This document shows, piece after piece, positions 8,382-15,901 of a stretch of 38,569 nt of DNA. A program made the translations under genes and the position numbers. Source of the DNA: Bacteroidales bacterium (GTDB taxonomy: Bacteria > Bacteroidota > Bacteroidia > Bacteroidales > F082). How positions within the stretch are numbered: position 1 is the first letter of the stretch; the number at the start of each line of letters is the position of its first letter. The stretch lies in NCBI GenBank assembly GCA_017428285.1, contig JAFRRE010000006.1:1-38569 (forward strand). The letters are read 5' to 3'. The notes under the pieces are model-generated. The model was not told the DNA's origin. It worked only from the letters and a program-made list of their open reading frames with translations, and ran no database searches.

Positions 8382-9266
8382 TTATTGCTTGTTTCTAGCC
8401 CGTTCTTCTTGTTGCATCAGTTTGTTGACCTTGGCGCGGTCTTCGCCGAAGATATAGACCATGCGGAGGGTGAACGAGTCGTTGTGTTGTTTTTGCAGCG
8501 GCTTGATATAGGTGGCTTCGTCGATCATGACGATGGTCTCAGCGGCGTCCTTATAATACATTCGGGTACGGATGGGCCTGAGGGAGTACTGATAGCGTAT
8601 CTCGGCATGGAGGCCTTCCCAGACGCGTACCCTAAGGTCGGCGCAGATGGTGAAGTCGTTGGGGTTGTAAGTGTTGGAGTTGGCGATGATTTCTGGCACC
8701 AGGGTCTCGATAGGGGTGGTCTCCGAGAATCCGGCGCTGTAGATCAGGTCGGAGAGTTCTTCGAAGTCGGACACTTGGCTGATGTCGGGGAGGTTGGGCT
8801 GTTCCACTTTCCAGTGCAGCTTGCCGTCGCCGATGCCGATTTGGGTGGAGACGCCATCGACTTTTTCTTTGAGCCCCACGAGACGGCCGTAGGAGACACC
8901 GAGGCCGAAGGAGTATCTGGCTTTGTCGGTGAGATAGACCATGACAGGGATCTCAGCGTAGTTGAGTTGAAGGTCATAACTATGTGGATAATAGCCAAGA
9001 TGCCAGTTGATGGAGTCTTTCTTATAGGCTCCTCTTTGGTCGAAGAGCACTTCGACACCCACTTCCATCCAGTCGGTGACGGAGAACAGGGCACCAGCGC
9101 CCACATGGGCTCCAGGTTTCCGATAGCGGTAGCATTCATCGCCTTCCACTTGGCTGATGCTCCCGCCAGCGAAGACTTCGCCCTTGATTACCTGGGCTTT
9201 CAGAGTGTTGAAACAAGAGGTGAGTATGGCGATCCCGATGATCAAGAACAGTTTATTCGATTTCAT
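8382..9266 (-). CDS. PorT-like outer-membrane beta-barrel protein
   Basis: The protein has 294 residues from ATG 9266; an earlier TTG at 9272 is less likely. It begins with a signal peptide ending near LKAQ. The rest is a chain of amphipathic strands with alternating polar and aromatic residues (VGAGALFSVTDWMEVGVEVL, LNYAEIPVMVYLTDKARYSF), as in the Bacteroidetes PorT/OMP_b-brl families. YAEIPVMV is a hallmark of that group. It is probably an outer-membrane porin-like or secretion-accessory protein. No partner genes are adjacent, so the role is open. Expression is probably from the promoter box at 9286-9293. Confidence 0.8.
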   Translation of the reverse strand: MKSNKLFLIIGIAILTSCFNTLKAQVIKGEVFAGGSISQVEGDECYRYRKPGAHVGAGALFSVTDWMEVGVEVLFDQRGAYKKDSINWHLGYYPHSYDLQLNYAEIPVMVYLTDKARYSFGLGVSYGRLVGLKEKVDGVSTQIGIGDGKLHWKVEQPNLPDISQVSDFEELSDLIYSAGFSETTPIETLVPEIIANSNTYNPNDFTICADLRVRVWEGLHAEIRYQYSLRPIRTRMYYKDAAETIVMIDEATYIKPLQKQHNDSFTLRMVYIFGEDRAKVNKLMQQEERARNKQ

Positions 9267-9285
9267 AACCAATCAATTTGATACG

Positions 9286-9293
9286 CAAAAATA
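9286..9293 (-). promoter_or_regulatory. -7 promoter box for the PorT-like gene
   Basis: The minus strand reads TATTTTTG, matching TAnnTTTG, 20 bp upstream of ATG 9266. It supports that ATG over the TTG at 9272. Confidence 0.65.
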
Positions 9294-9406
9294 CGACAAT
9301 TTAACGTAGGTTTTGAAAAAATATTGCTTTGATGGGAATTGTTGTCGAGTGCGTCATAGTCGAAGGGGTTGTTGGGTGCATTGGACAACAAGGCTTTTGT
9401 CAAACC

Positions 9407-9562
9407 TGTCATTGCGAGCGAGGAACGAGCGTGGCAACCCAAAGGCTCACCGACCTATAGGGAGGTAATCCACTGTTGGCGATGTTGGATTGCCACGTCG
9501 CTCCGCAAGGCTCCGCTCCTCGCAATGACAACTATCGTTCCTCGCTAGCAATGACAGTTATC
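9407..9562. repeat. REP-like palindromic element 1
   Basis: This element fills much of the 9297-9615 gene-free stretch. The left arm starts TGTCATTGCGAGCGAGG and the right arm ends CTCGCAATGACA (to 9530). Inner arms TGGCAA...TTGCCA also pair, giving a long bulged cruciform or hairpin. A second, degenerate right-arm copy (CTCGCTAGCAATGACA) follows at 9541-9556. A module GGCTCACCGACC...GGGAGGTAA in the loop region reappears within the repeat block at 10946-10976. The same outer arms occur in element 2 at 15089-15192. I see no gene in this stretch. Confidence 0.88.
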
Positions 9563-9615
9563 AGCCACCTCCCTCAAAATTCTAAAGTGGCGAAATTGAA
9601 AAATTCTATAATTCT

Positions 9616-10371
9616 CTAATTCTTGATAAAAATCTCCCACGTGGCGTCAGCTTGGGCGTGAAGCATGGTGAGGCCGTTGAGGATTGTGGCGCCGTGCTCG
9701 CGACCATGACGGAGGAACAAGGTCTCTTCGGGGTTGTAGATCAGGTCGAGAAGCACATGGTCGGGGCTGAGGGCCTCGTAAGGAAGGGAAGGAGCCTCTT
9801 CTACGTTGGGGAACATGCCAACCGGCGTGGCGTTGATGATCAACAGATGCGTCTTGATGACCTCTGGGCTCAAGTCTTGATAGGTGAAGTCTCCCTTCTC
9901 AGGGTCGCGGCTTACAAGATGGCAAGGGATGTGGTGTTTCCGAAGCACGTATTGGACCGCTTTCGATGCGCCGCCAGTGCCGAGGAGGAGGGAGGGGGGA
10001 ATGCGGAACGGCGTAGCCCTCAACGAAGTGAAACGAGTTAATGCGGAATGCGGGATGAGGGATAAGGAAGCTTCAAGGCCGATGACATCCGTATTAAAGC
10101 CTTTCAGGCGCCCGTCGGGGAGGACTTTGACGGTGTTCACCGCACCGACTTCTGCAGCGACGGGATCCAGTTCGTCGAGATAGGGGATGATGGTTTCTTT
10201 ATAAGGTATGGTAACGTTGAAGCCCGATAGCTTGAGTTGCCGGACCATGGAGAGGTCTTCCAGGTCGTAGTTGTTATACTCGCAATCCAAGCCTTCTCGC
10301 TCGAACTTCTTGGTGAAATAGTCCTTTGAGAAAGAATGCCCCAAAGGATGACCGATCAATCCATATTTCAT
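9616..10371 (-). CDS. aroE: Shikimate dehydrogenase
   Basis: The 251-residue protein reduces 3-dehydroshikimate to shikimate with NADPH in aromatic amino-acid biosynthesis. Seen: substrate-binding N-terminus YGLIGHPLGHSFSKDYF, catalytic-lysine motif NVTIPYKE, GAVNTVK, GFNTDVIG, the nucleotide-binding loop LLGTGGASKA, and INATPVGMFPN. Oddity: between GFNTDVIGLEASL and LLGTGG there is an extra stretch of about 20 residues (containing IPHSA and FRIP) encoded by a heptamer-type repeat at 9997-10066. Homologues normally have about a dozen residues in this loop. The frame is kept, so the enzyme may still work. It is the last gene of a minus-strand run from recR. Confidence 0.93.
   Translation of the reverse strand: MKYGLIGHPLGHSFSKDYFTKKFEREGLDCEYNNYDLEDLSMVRQLKLSGFNVTIPYKETIIPYLDELDPVAAEVGAVNTVKVLPDGRLKGFNTDVIGLEASLSLIPHSALTRFTSLRATPFRIPPSLLLGTGGASKAVQYVLRKHHIPCHLVSRDPEKGDFTYQDLSPEVIKTHLLIINATPVGMFPNVEEAPSLPYEALSPDHVLLDLIYNPEETLFLRHGREHGATILNGLTMLHAQADATWEIFIKN
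9997..10066. repeat. GCGGAAT-type repeat inserted inside aroE
   Basis: Units of the form GCGGAAT/GCGGGAT flank a spacer that includes GGCGTAGCCCTCAACGAAG. Translated in the aroE frame it gives IPHSA...FRIP, the same peptide a tandem ATTCCGC array gives. The interruption falls in a surface loop just before the NADP-binding motif. Confidence 0.75.
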
Positions 10372-10416
10372 TTTCTGTCCGTTTTCTCAAGACATGTTTT
10401 CCAATGGCGGCTCAGG

Positions 10417-10905
10417 TCAGTGGATCCCGAAGATGGCGCCGAAGCCGAGGGTGCAGAGCACGCCCACGATGATGCCGGCGAGGGCCACGCCGCCGATGAC
10501 AGCGATCATGCTCTTCTTGAAATCCATGTCGAGGAAGCTCGCTGCCAGCGTACCTGTCCAAGCGCCGGTGCCAGGCAACGGGATGCCCACGAAGAGCAGC
10601 AAGGCCACATAGAGGCCGCGACCCGCTTTGGCTTGCAGTTTCTTTCCGCCTTTTTCGCCTTTCTCGAGGCACCAGGTGAAGAAACGCCCGATGACTTTCT
10701 TGTCCTTGCCCCATTCCAGCACCCTGCGGGCGAAGAAGAAGATGAGTGGGACAGGCAGCATGTTGCCGATGGCGATGATGATATACGCCCAAAGCAAGTT
10801 GAAGTCGGGATTCGCTTCTCGTATTCCGTAGGCTACCGGGATAGCGCCCCTGAGCTCGATCAGCGGCACCATGGCAATCAAAAAAATATAGATATAGTTT
10901 TTCAT
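10417..10905 (-). CDS. COG2426 small membrane protein ('small multidrug export' family)
   Basis: The 162-residue protein has about four membrane segments. The N-terminus FLIAMVPLIELRGAIPVAYG and the later LLLFVGIPLPGTGAWTGTLAA are the two conserved PxxExRGAIP and PLPGTGxWTG motifs of COG2426 (Pfam Sm_multidrug_ex). The Pfam name rests on thin experimental support; the true substrate is unknown, and a DedA-like re-entrant architecture is plausible. The ATG overlaps the TGA of the upstream TPR gene (ATGA on the minus strand, 10902-10905), suggesting translational coupling. The overlap exists only because a repeat extends the TPR frame. Confidence 0.85.
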   Translation of the reverse strand: MKNYIYIFLIAMVPLIELRGAIPVAYGIREANPDFNLLWAYIIIAIGNMLPVPLIFFFARRVLEWGKDKKVIGRFFTWCLEKGEKGGKKLQAKAGRGLYVALLLFVGIPLPGTGAWTGTLAASFLDMDFKKSMIAVIGGVALAGIIVGVLCTLGFGAIFGIH

Positions 10906-12419
10906 AATTCTCCGTTTTCCGTTTTCCGTTTTCCGTTTTCCGTTTTACCTCCCATTCGGTCGGTGAGCCCTTCGGGGTTCCGTTTTCCGTTTTCCGTTTT
11001 CCGTTCAATCAGTTCCATCACCTCCACGTCGTTGGTAATCATCTCCGGGTTGTACTCAATGAAATCCTTGTAGTAGTCGGGATCGGCGGTGAGTGCTTCG
11101 TCAAGGTAGGCAAAGGCAGAGGGTCTTTCGCTGCGTTCGAGATAGAGGTAGGCGAGGAGGTAGAGCAGCGAGGGGTCGTTCTCGGTGCGTTCCAGTCCCA
11201 GCTTCAGGTAGCAGATGGCCTCGTCGTAGCGTCCGATGTCCGCCAGCAGGTCGCCGAGGAAGAAATACAGGTCCGGGTCGTTGGGTTGGCGCTTTTCGAT
11301 CTCGAGGAGGCAGGCGAGGGCCTTGTCGTTTTCGTTCACCTTGCGGTATTCGGCGGCGAGGTTGTAAAGGTGGTCGTCGTTGAACGGCTCAAGGCTGTAG
11401 GCCTTTTGGAAGTAGCGGATGGCCTTGGAACTCTCGCCCGTGTCGCTATAGACATAGCCTAGACCAGACCAGGCTTCAGTAAGGAATTCATTGATAGTCA
11501 GTGCTTTGTTGTATTCCTGCTTGGCATCGATGAAACGGTTCAACCGGTAGTAGCAGTCGCCCAGCGAGGCATGGATCATGGAAGTCTCTACGTTGTGCGC
11601 CAGTGCTTCGTTGAGGGAGTCGATGGCTTCCTGGAAGCGGTTGAGGTCGTAGTACGAGTTGGCGATATGCATGTTGGCCCAGAGGTGGGTGGGGTCGATA
11701 GCGAGGACGTATTCGTACATCTCGATGGCGTCTTCGAGGCGGTCGAGGCGGCGGTAGATGTCGCCCAAAGCCGACCACGACTCTGTCTCATGGGGATTGC
11801 TTTCGAGGCGTTGGTTGAAGTAGGCGATGCCTTCTTCGGTGCGACCGCTGCTGGTGTAGCAGTTGATGAGATCGGTGAATGCATTGCGCATGGTGAGTTC
11901 ATCGGGGGCGCAGTCGAGCGACTTCTTATAAAACTCGATGGCTTTGTTATGGCTGTCCAGGCATTGGTATTCGTAGCCGATGGCGTGGTAGAGTTCGCTT
12001 TTCTCGTCATCGTCGAAGTAACTTAGTGCCATGGTGTAGGTGTCGATGGCTTTTTGGTGTTTCCCGAGGGCAGCATAGCAGGAACCTAGGGTCAGGAAAT
12101 AGTCCGGCTCGTCGCATTGGGGCTCGATCTGGTCGAGGAGTTGGAAGGCCTGGGTGGGGTTGTTCTCGATGAGAAACTGTCGGGCGTTCTTGATGATGAG
12201 GTTGACGTCGTCGGGATGTTGTGCCACGGCGAGATCGACGGCCTCACGCGAGCGTTTCAGGTCGTTGTTCTGCATGTAGTAGTCGATGATGAGCTCAAAC
12301 TCCTCCGCATCGAAGTAGGCCGGATGTTGGTTCTCCAACATATCCTCGAATCGCGACACGGCTTCATTCGTCATGTCGTCATCGTTCTCATCATCCCAAT
12401 TCTCGTCGTCGTATATCAT
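10902..12419 (-). CDS. Tetratricopeptide repeat protein with repeat-derived C-terminal tail
   Basis: The 505-residue protein has no signal peptide. The N-terminus is very acidic (DDENWDDENDDD). It is followed from about residue 60 to 460 by about eleven TPR-like helical hairpins with the usual pattern (e.g. AWSGLGYVYSDTGESSKAIR), so it is a cytosolic scaffold. The last 34 residues after VMELIE are not TPR. They are translated heptamer arrays reading KTENGKR twice, separated by NPEGLTDRMGG. This tail is very basic, while the body is acidic. Its TGA overlaps the start of the next gene. The partners of the TPR body are unknown; the gene lies between recR and a membrane-protein gene in one run. 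Confidence 0.88.
   Translation of the reverse strand: MIYDDENWDDENDDDMTNEAVSRFEDMLENQHPAYFDAEEFELIIDYYMQNNDLKRSREAVDLAVAQHPDDVNLIIKNARQFLIENNPTQAFQLLDQIEPQCDEPDYFLTLGSCYAALGKHQKAIDTYTMALSYFDDDEKSELYHAIGYEYQCLDSHNKAIEFYKKSLDCAPDELTMRNAFTDLINCYTSSGRTEEGIAYFNQRLESNPHETESWSALGDIYRRLDRLEDAIEMYEYVLAIDPTHLWANMHIANSYYDLNRFQEAIDSLNEALAHNVETSMIHASLGDCYYRLNRFIDAKQEYNKALTINEFLTEAWSGLGYVYSDTGESSKAIRYFQKAYSLEPFNDDHLYNLAAEYRKVNENDKALACLLEIEKRQPNDPDLYFFLGDLLADIGRYDEAICYLKLGLERTENDPSLLYLLAYLYLERSERPSAFAYLDEALTADPDYYKDFIEYNPEMITNDVEVMELIERKTENGKRNPEGLTDRMGGKTENGKRKTENGEL
10908..11006. repeat. Double GTTTTCC array with spacer, forming the 3' end of the TPR gene
   Basis: Two arrays (about 10908-10946 and 10978-11006), each with four to five TTTTCCG units, flank a 31-bp spacer. 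On the minus strand the spacer reads GGGCTCACCGACC...GGGAGGTAA. Nearly the same spacer module lies in the loop of REP-like element 1 (9435-9469). The minus strand of the whole block is translated as the TPR protein tail. Confidence 0.9.
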
Positions 12420-12421
12420 CT

Positions 12422-12447
12422 ATTTTCCGTTTTCCGTTTTCCGTTTT
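12422..12447. repeat. GTTTTCC heptamer array between recR and the TPR gene
   Basis: Three to four units of TTTTCCG fill almost the entire 27-bp gap between the recR stop and the TPR start. Together with the arrays at 5084, 7645, 10908 and 15061 it shows a genome-wide dispersed repeat. Confidence 0.88.
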
Positions 12448-13055
12448 CACCTCCCAAACTCTCTCCTTTGCTGCATCGCCCTTCCCAGCGTGACCTCATC
12501 GACATATTCCAGTGTGTCGCCCACGGCGATGCCTTTGGCGATGACGCTGACCTTGCCTTTGAAGTCGCCGAGTTGCTTGACGATATAGTAGTTGGTGGTG
12601 TCGCCTTCGATGGTGGCGGGCAGGGCGAGGATGATCTCGCGGATGTCCTCCGTCTTCGTGCGTTGCACCAGGTCCTCGATCTTCAAGTCGCTCGGCGAGA
12701 TGCCCTCGATGGGACTGATGACGCCGCCCAACACATGGTAGAGGCCGTTGAAGGAGGCCGTGTTCTCGATGGCGAGGACATCCCTCATGTCGGCCACCAC
12801 GCAGAGCGTATTCTCGTCACGCCTTGGGTTGGCGCAGATGGAACACACCTTGGTGTCGGAGATGTTGTGGCAACGCTCACAGAGCATGATGTTGTGCTTC
12901 ATCTTCAACAAGGCGTCGCACAGCTGTTCCGTCTCGGCATGTTCTTCGTTCAGCAGATGCAATGCCAGCCTGAGGGCGGTCTTTCTGCCCACCCCGGGAA
13001 GCTTCGACAAGGCCTCCACTGCGTTTTCCAAAAGCATGCTAGAGTATGTCGCCAT
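12447..13055 (-). CDS. recR: Recombination protein RecR
   Basis: The 202-residue protein loads RecA together with RecO at single-strand gaps. Seen: the helix-hairpin-helix KLPGVGRKTALRLALHLL, the zinc finger CERCHNISDTKVCSIC, and the Toprim domain with LCVVADMRDVLAIE. I chose ATG 13055 (MATYSSMLLENAV), which aligns with known Bacteroides RecR starts; an upstream in-frame ATG at 13100 adds an unusual hydrophobic leader. The promoter box at 13060-13067 is so close that the transcript may have almost no leader. It probably heads the run recR, TPR gene, COG2426 gene, aroE. Confidence 0.95.
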   Translation of the reverse strand: MATYSSMLLENAVEALSKLPGVGRKTALRLALHLLNEEHAETEQLCDALLKMKHNIMLCERCHNISDTKVCSICANPRRDENTLCVVADMRDVLAIENTASFNGLYHVLGGVISPIEGISPSDLKIEDLVQRTKTEDIREIILALPATIEGDTTNYYIVKQLGDFKGKVSVIAKGIAVGDTLEYVDEVTLGRAMQQRREFGR

Positions 13056-13059
13056 GCCG

Positions 13060-13067
13060 CAAAAGTA
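13060..13067 (-). promoter_or_regulatory. -7 promoter box for recR, leaderless configuration
   Basis: The minus strand reads TACTTTTG (TAnnTTTG) ending only 4 bp before ATG 13055. The predicted transcript start therefore falls at or within 1-2 nt of the start codon. Confidence 0.6.
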
Positions 13068-13110
13068 CAAAAAAAACGGGAGTTTTCGTTGGACGTGCAC
13101 TTTTAATTGT

Positions 13111-13118
13111 TAATTTTG
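13111..13118 (+). promoter_or_regulatory. -7 promoter box for the capsule dehydratase gene
   Basis: TAATTTTG matches TAnnTTTG, 29 bp upstream of ATG 13148. It is a candidate start of the capsule transcript and is divergent from the recR promoter. Confidence 0.65.
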
Positions 13119-13147
13119 CTCATCTGTAGTTAAAAAATTTGAGACAA

Positions 13148-15061
13148 ATGAACCGACTCAATAAATATTTCCACCAATACCTGAACTCCAAAGTCATCTT
13201 TGCCATTGACTTTGTCTTATCGGTATTGACTTCAGTGATCATCCTCTTTTCGTTGACATTCTTCTCTTCGGCAATGGTTTACCGAGGCGTGTTCTCGGTC
13301 TGGTGGATGCTTGGCTCTGTGGTCGGTACCCTGTTCGGGATGCTGGCTTTTAAATGCTATAAAGTTGTAGTTCGCCATACCACCTTACGTGATTTGGTCA
13401 AATTCATCTTGACGCTCTTGGTGAAAGAAGGTGTCATGGGCCTCACGGTCGGGTTGGGAAGTGTCTTCAATTCCAGTGTGGTTGCCGGCTTGATCTGCGA
13501 CTTGCTGCTCACCTTGTTCTTCTTGATCTGCGTGCGACTGTTGATGTTCATGACCCACGATGCCATCAAGAGCCGCTCCAAATACCTCAATGAACGTCGT
13601 CGAGTGCTTATCTATGGTACTTCCGACAAGTCGGCTGCAGCCATCACTCGTTTGCAGCACTCCACCCATTATCAAGTGGTGGGATTCATTTCACCTGACA
13701 AGAAAAACAAGAACTTGCGCATCAGCGACCTGCCGGTCTTTGTCTTCCAGAACGACCAAGACCTGGACAATCTCATGGATGGTCTCTCGGTGCGTTCTGT
13801 CCTTTTCGCCAGTGAGGAGGATTTGAAGAAGGAGAGCACAGGGTTGATGGAGTACTGCACGAATCACGGCATCCGAGCCTTGATTGCGCCAACGATCGAC
13901 GAGGTGGTAGGCAACAAGGTGGTGCAAGAACGGGTGCGTGAGGTGAAGATCGAAGACCTGCTGGGTCGCGACGAGATCAAGATCTCCATGGATGAGGTCG
14001 TACAGCATTTCAAGGGCAAGGTGGTGATGGTCACAGGCGCTGCAGGTTCCATCGGATCGGAGCTCTGCCGTCAGCTGGCTGGTTTCGGTGTAAAGAAATT
14101 GGTGTTGTTCGACAATGCCGAGACGCCGATGCACAACTTGCGTCTGGAGTTGGAGGCGCGTTTTCCTGGCCTCGACTTCATCCCTATCGTGGGCGACGTG
14201 CGGCATCCCGACCGACTAGACTATGCCTTCCGCGACTGGCATCCTCAGGTGGTGTTCCATGCAGCTGCTTACAAGCATGTGCCGCTGATGGAGGAGAACC
14301 CCTGCGAGGCTGTCATGGTCAACGTGTATGGCACCTGCAATGTGGCAGACAAATGTCTGGAATATGGTACGGAGGAGATGGTGATGATCTCCACCGACAA
14401 GGCGGTGAATCCGACGAATATCATGGGTTGCTCCAAGCGTCTTGCTGAGATCTATGTGCAGTCGCTCGGTGTCGCTATAGAAAAAGGTGAGGTGCGGGGA
14501 ACAACCCGTTTCGTCACCACGCGTTTTGGCAATGTCTTGGGCTCCAACGGCTCCGTCATCCCTCGTTTCCGCGAGCAGATCGCCAACGGTGGACCTGTGA
14601 CAGTGACCCATCCCGAGATCACCCGTTTCTTCATGACCATCCCAGAGGCTTGCCGTCTGGTGATGGAGGCTGCCACCATGAGTTCAGGCAACCAGATCTT
14701 TGTGTTTGACATGGGCGAGCCGGTGAAGATCGACACGCTGGCGCGCCGGATGATCAGCATGGCGGGACTCAAGGTAGGGGAGGACATCGACATCGTCTAT
14801 ACCGGTCTCCGTCCCGGAGAGAAGCTTTATGAAGAGGTGCTCTCCAACAAGGAGAACACGCTGCCAACCTCGCACGACCGTATCCTCATCGCCAAGGTGC
14901 GTGAGTACGATTACGACGAGGTGAAGGATGTCATCGCACAGCTGGTGCAACTCGGTAACCGTGTGTTGATTCCTGAGATGGTGAAGCTGATGAAGAAGAC
15001 CGTCCCTGAGTTTATCTCCAAGAATAGCAGGTTTGAGATCTATGATCAAACGGGGAAATGA
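13148..15061 (+). CDS. Membrane nucleotide-sugar 4,6-dehydratase (CapD/WbpM/PglF family)
   Basis: The 637-residue protein starts with four to five membrane segments (about residues 15-145), then a CoA-binding-like Rossmann domain (about 150-265), then a short-chain dehydrogenase domain. The last has the NAD motif VTGAAGSIGSEL at about 295, HAAAYKHVPLME, and STDKAVNPTNIMGCSKR, where Met replaces the usual catalytic Tyr as is normal for this family. The enzyme makes a 4-keto-6-deoxy sugar nucleotide, usually from UDP-GlcNAc, for QuiNAc/FucNAc-type capsule residues. It starts at ATG 13148; a TTG at 13139 is less likely. It is the first capsule gene. A heptamer array begins directly at its stop. 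Confidence 0.9.
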   Translation: MNRLNKYFHQYLNSKVIFAIDFVLSVLTSVIILFSLTFFSSAMVYRGVFSVWWMLGSVVGTLFGMLAFKCYKVVVRHTTLRDLVKFILTLLVKEGVMGLTVGLGSVFNSSVVAGLICDLLLTLFFLICVRLLMFMTHDAIKSRSKYLNERRRVLIYGTSDKSAAAITRLQHSTHYQVVGFISPDKKNKNLRISDLPVFVFQNDQDLDNLMDGLSVRSVLFASEEDLKKESTGLMEYCTNHGIRALIAPTIDEVVGNKVVQERVREVKIEDLLGRDEIKISMDEVVQHFKGKVVMVTGAAGSIGSELCRQLAGFGVKKLVLFDNAETPMHNLRLELEARFPGLDFIPIVGDVRHPDRLDYAFRDWHPQVVFHAAAYKHVPLMEENPCEAVMVNVYGTCNVADKCLEYGTEEMVMISTDKAVNPTNIMGCSKRLAEIYVQSLGVAIEKGEVRGTTRFVTTRFGNVLGSNGSVIPRFREQIANGGPVTVTHPEITRFFMTIPEACRLVMEAATMSSGNQIFVFDMGEPVKIDTLARRMISMAGLKVGEDIDIVYTGLRPGEKLYEEVLSNKENTLPTSHDRILIAKVREYDYDEVKDVIAQLVQLGNRVLIPEMVKLMKKTVPEFISKNSRFEIYDQTGK

Positions 15062-15088
15062 GAACGGAAAACGGAAAACGGAAAACGT
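15061..15088. repeat. GGAAAAC heptamer array
   Basis: About four units of CGGAAAA follow directly on the TGA of the dehydratase gene, in opposite orientation to the arrays at 7645-12447 and joined without a gap to REP-like element 2. Confidence 0.9.
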
Positions 15089-15192
15089 CCGACAGTTGTC
15101 ATTGCGAGCGAGGAACGAGCGTGGCAATCCATACAACAGTGGATTGCCACGTCGCTCCGCAAAGCTCCGCTCCTCGCAATGACAACTATCGG
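15089..15192. repeat. REP-like palindromic element 2
   Basis: The outer arms read CCGACAGTTGTCATTGCGAG and CTCGCAATGACAACTATCGG. The inner arms read GTGGCAATCCA and TGGATTGCCAC around a short loop (TACAACAG). The whole folds as one long bulged hairpin. The arms match those of element 1 at 9407. It may stop transcription between the dehydratase and the next gene or act as a dispersed REP sequence; the sequence alone cannot tell. Confidence 0.9.
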
Positions 15193-15216
15193 CACTCCTA
15201 ACTCCTAACTCCTAAC
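15193..15216. repeat. CTAACTC heptamer array
   Basis: Three tandem 7-bp units (CTAACTC, CTAACTC, CTAACTG) end 5 bp before ATG 15222. Unlike the GTTTTCC and GCGGAAT families, this unit contains TAA in one reading phase. Confidence 0.85.
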
Positions 15217-15221
15217 TGATA

Positions 15222-15797
15222 ATGTCTTTCCTCGCAAATCATTGGCTCGACATCACCACCACGGCACTAGGCCTGGCCTATATTCTATTGGAATATAAAG
15301 CCAGCGTATGGATGTGGGTCGTGGGCTTTTTCATGCAATCGCTGGGTATCGTGTTGTACTACCAGAAAGGGCTCTACGCCGACTGTGGCATGGAGTTCTA
15401 TTACCTGGCAATGACCATCTATGGTTTCATTGCCTGGATGCGTCACAAACAGAAAACCGCCGACCTTCCCATCCGTCATATACCCCTGCGAATGGCTTTC
15501 ATCTGGATTGGCATAGGATTAGCCCTATGGTTGATTATCTATCTTCTCCTAAGTAATTTTACAAACTCCAATGTTCCCGTTGCCGATGCCTTTACAACAG
15601 CGTTGAGTGTTGTTGGTATCTGGGCGCTGGCCAGAAAGTACTTGGAACAGTGGTTCGTCTGGATCGTGGTGGATGTGGTTACCTGTGGACTTTATTTCTA
15701 TAAAGGTATCCCCTTTAAGGCAAGTTTGTACGCCCTGTACGTCGTGATAGCCGTCTTCGGCTATTTTGCTTGGAAAAAAAAGCTGGTCAAAGCATGA
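15222..15797 (+). CDS. PnuC-family vitamin transporter (nicotinamide riboside or thiamine)
   Basis: The 191-residue protein has seven to eight membrane segments. Seen: IEYKAS-like start (LLEYKASVWMWVVGFFMQSL), MEFYYLAMTIYGFIAW, and the substrate-site helix WFVWIVVDVVTCGLYFYKG, all typical of PnuC/PnuT facilitators. PnuC carries nicotinamide riboside and PnuT thiamine; I cannot decide from sequence. The TPP-controlled TonB receptor at 2535-4922 makes thiamine attractive, but this gene has no TPP aptamer and is not beside a kinase gene. It interrupts two capsule genes and is bordered by REP and heptamer repeats, which suggests a local rearrangement. Confidence 0.85.
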   Translation: MSFLANHWLDITTTALGLAYILLEYKASVWMWVVGFFMQSLGIVLYYQKGLYADCGMEFYYLAMTIYGFIAWMRHKQKTADLPIRHIPLRMAFIWIGIGLALWLIIYLLLSNFTNSNVPVADAFTTALSVVGIWALARKYLEQWFVWIVVDVVTCGLYFYKGIPFKASLYALYVVIAVFGYFAWKKKLVKA

Positions 15798-15860
15798 CAA
15801 GCTATCGGTTTTTTTCGTATTATTGCACGTTTCAAAATTAAAGATGTGTCGTCGCCTCTA

Positions 15861-15881
15861 TGTGACTGACGGGGCGAAGCC
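15861..15881 (+). repeat. Shared 21-bp leader repeat, copy 1
   Basis: TGTGACTGACGGGGCGAAGC plus one further C lies 20 bp upstream of ATG 15902. An identical copy lies 26 bp upstream of ATG 24955. It sits within the presumed untranslated leader of the UDP-glucose dehydrogenase gene. Confidence 0.8.
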
Positions 15882-15901
15882 ATGGGAATTCCGAATTACT
15901 T

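Noticed and set aside
12117..13106. Plus-strand open frame of 329 codons opposite recR and the TPR gene
   Set aside because: It runs through the heptamer array (FSVFRFPFS), which is stop-free on both strands. The real genes on the minus strand are certain.
5084..15088. Regular repeats as a possible CRISPR array
   Set aside because: The units are 7 bp and directly tandem, without unique spacers of constant length. The Cas2-like gene at 27146 is not near any repeat-spacer array and there is no cas1.
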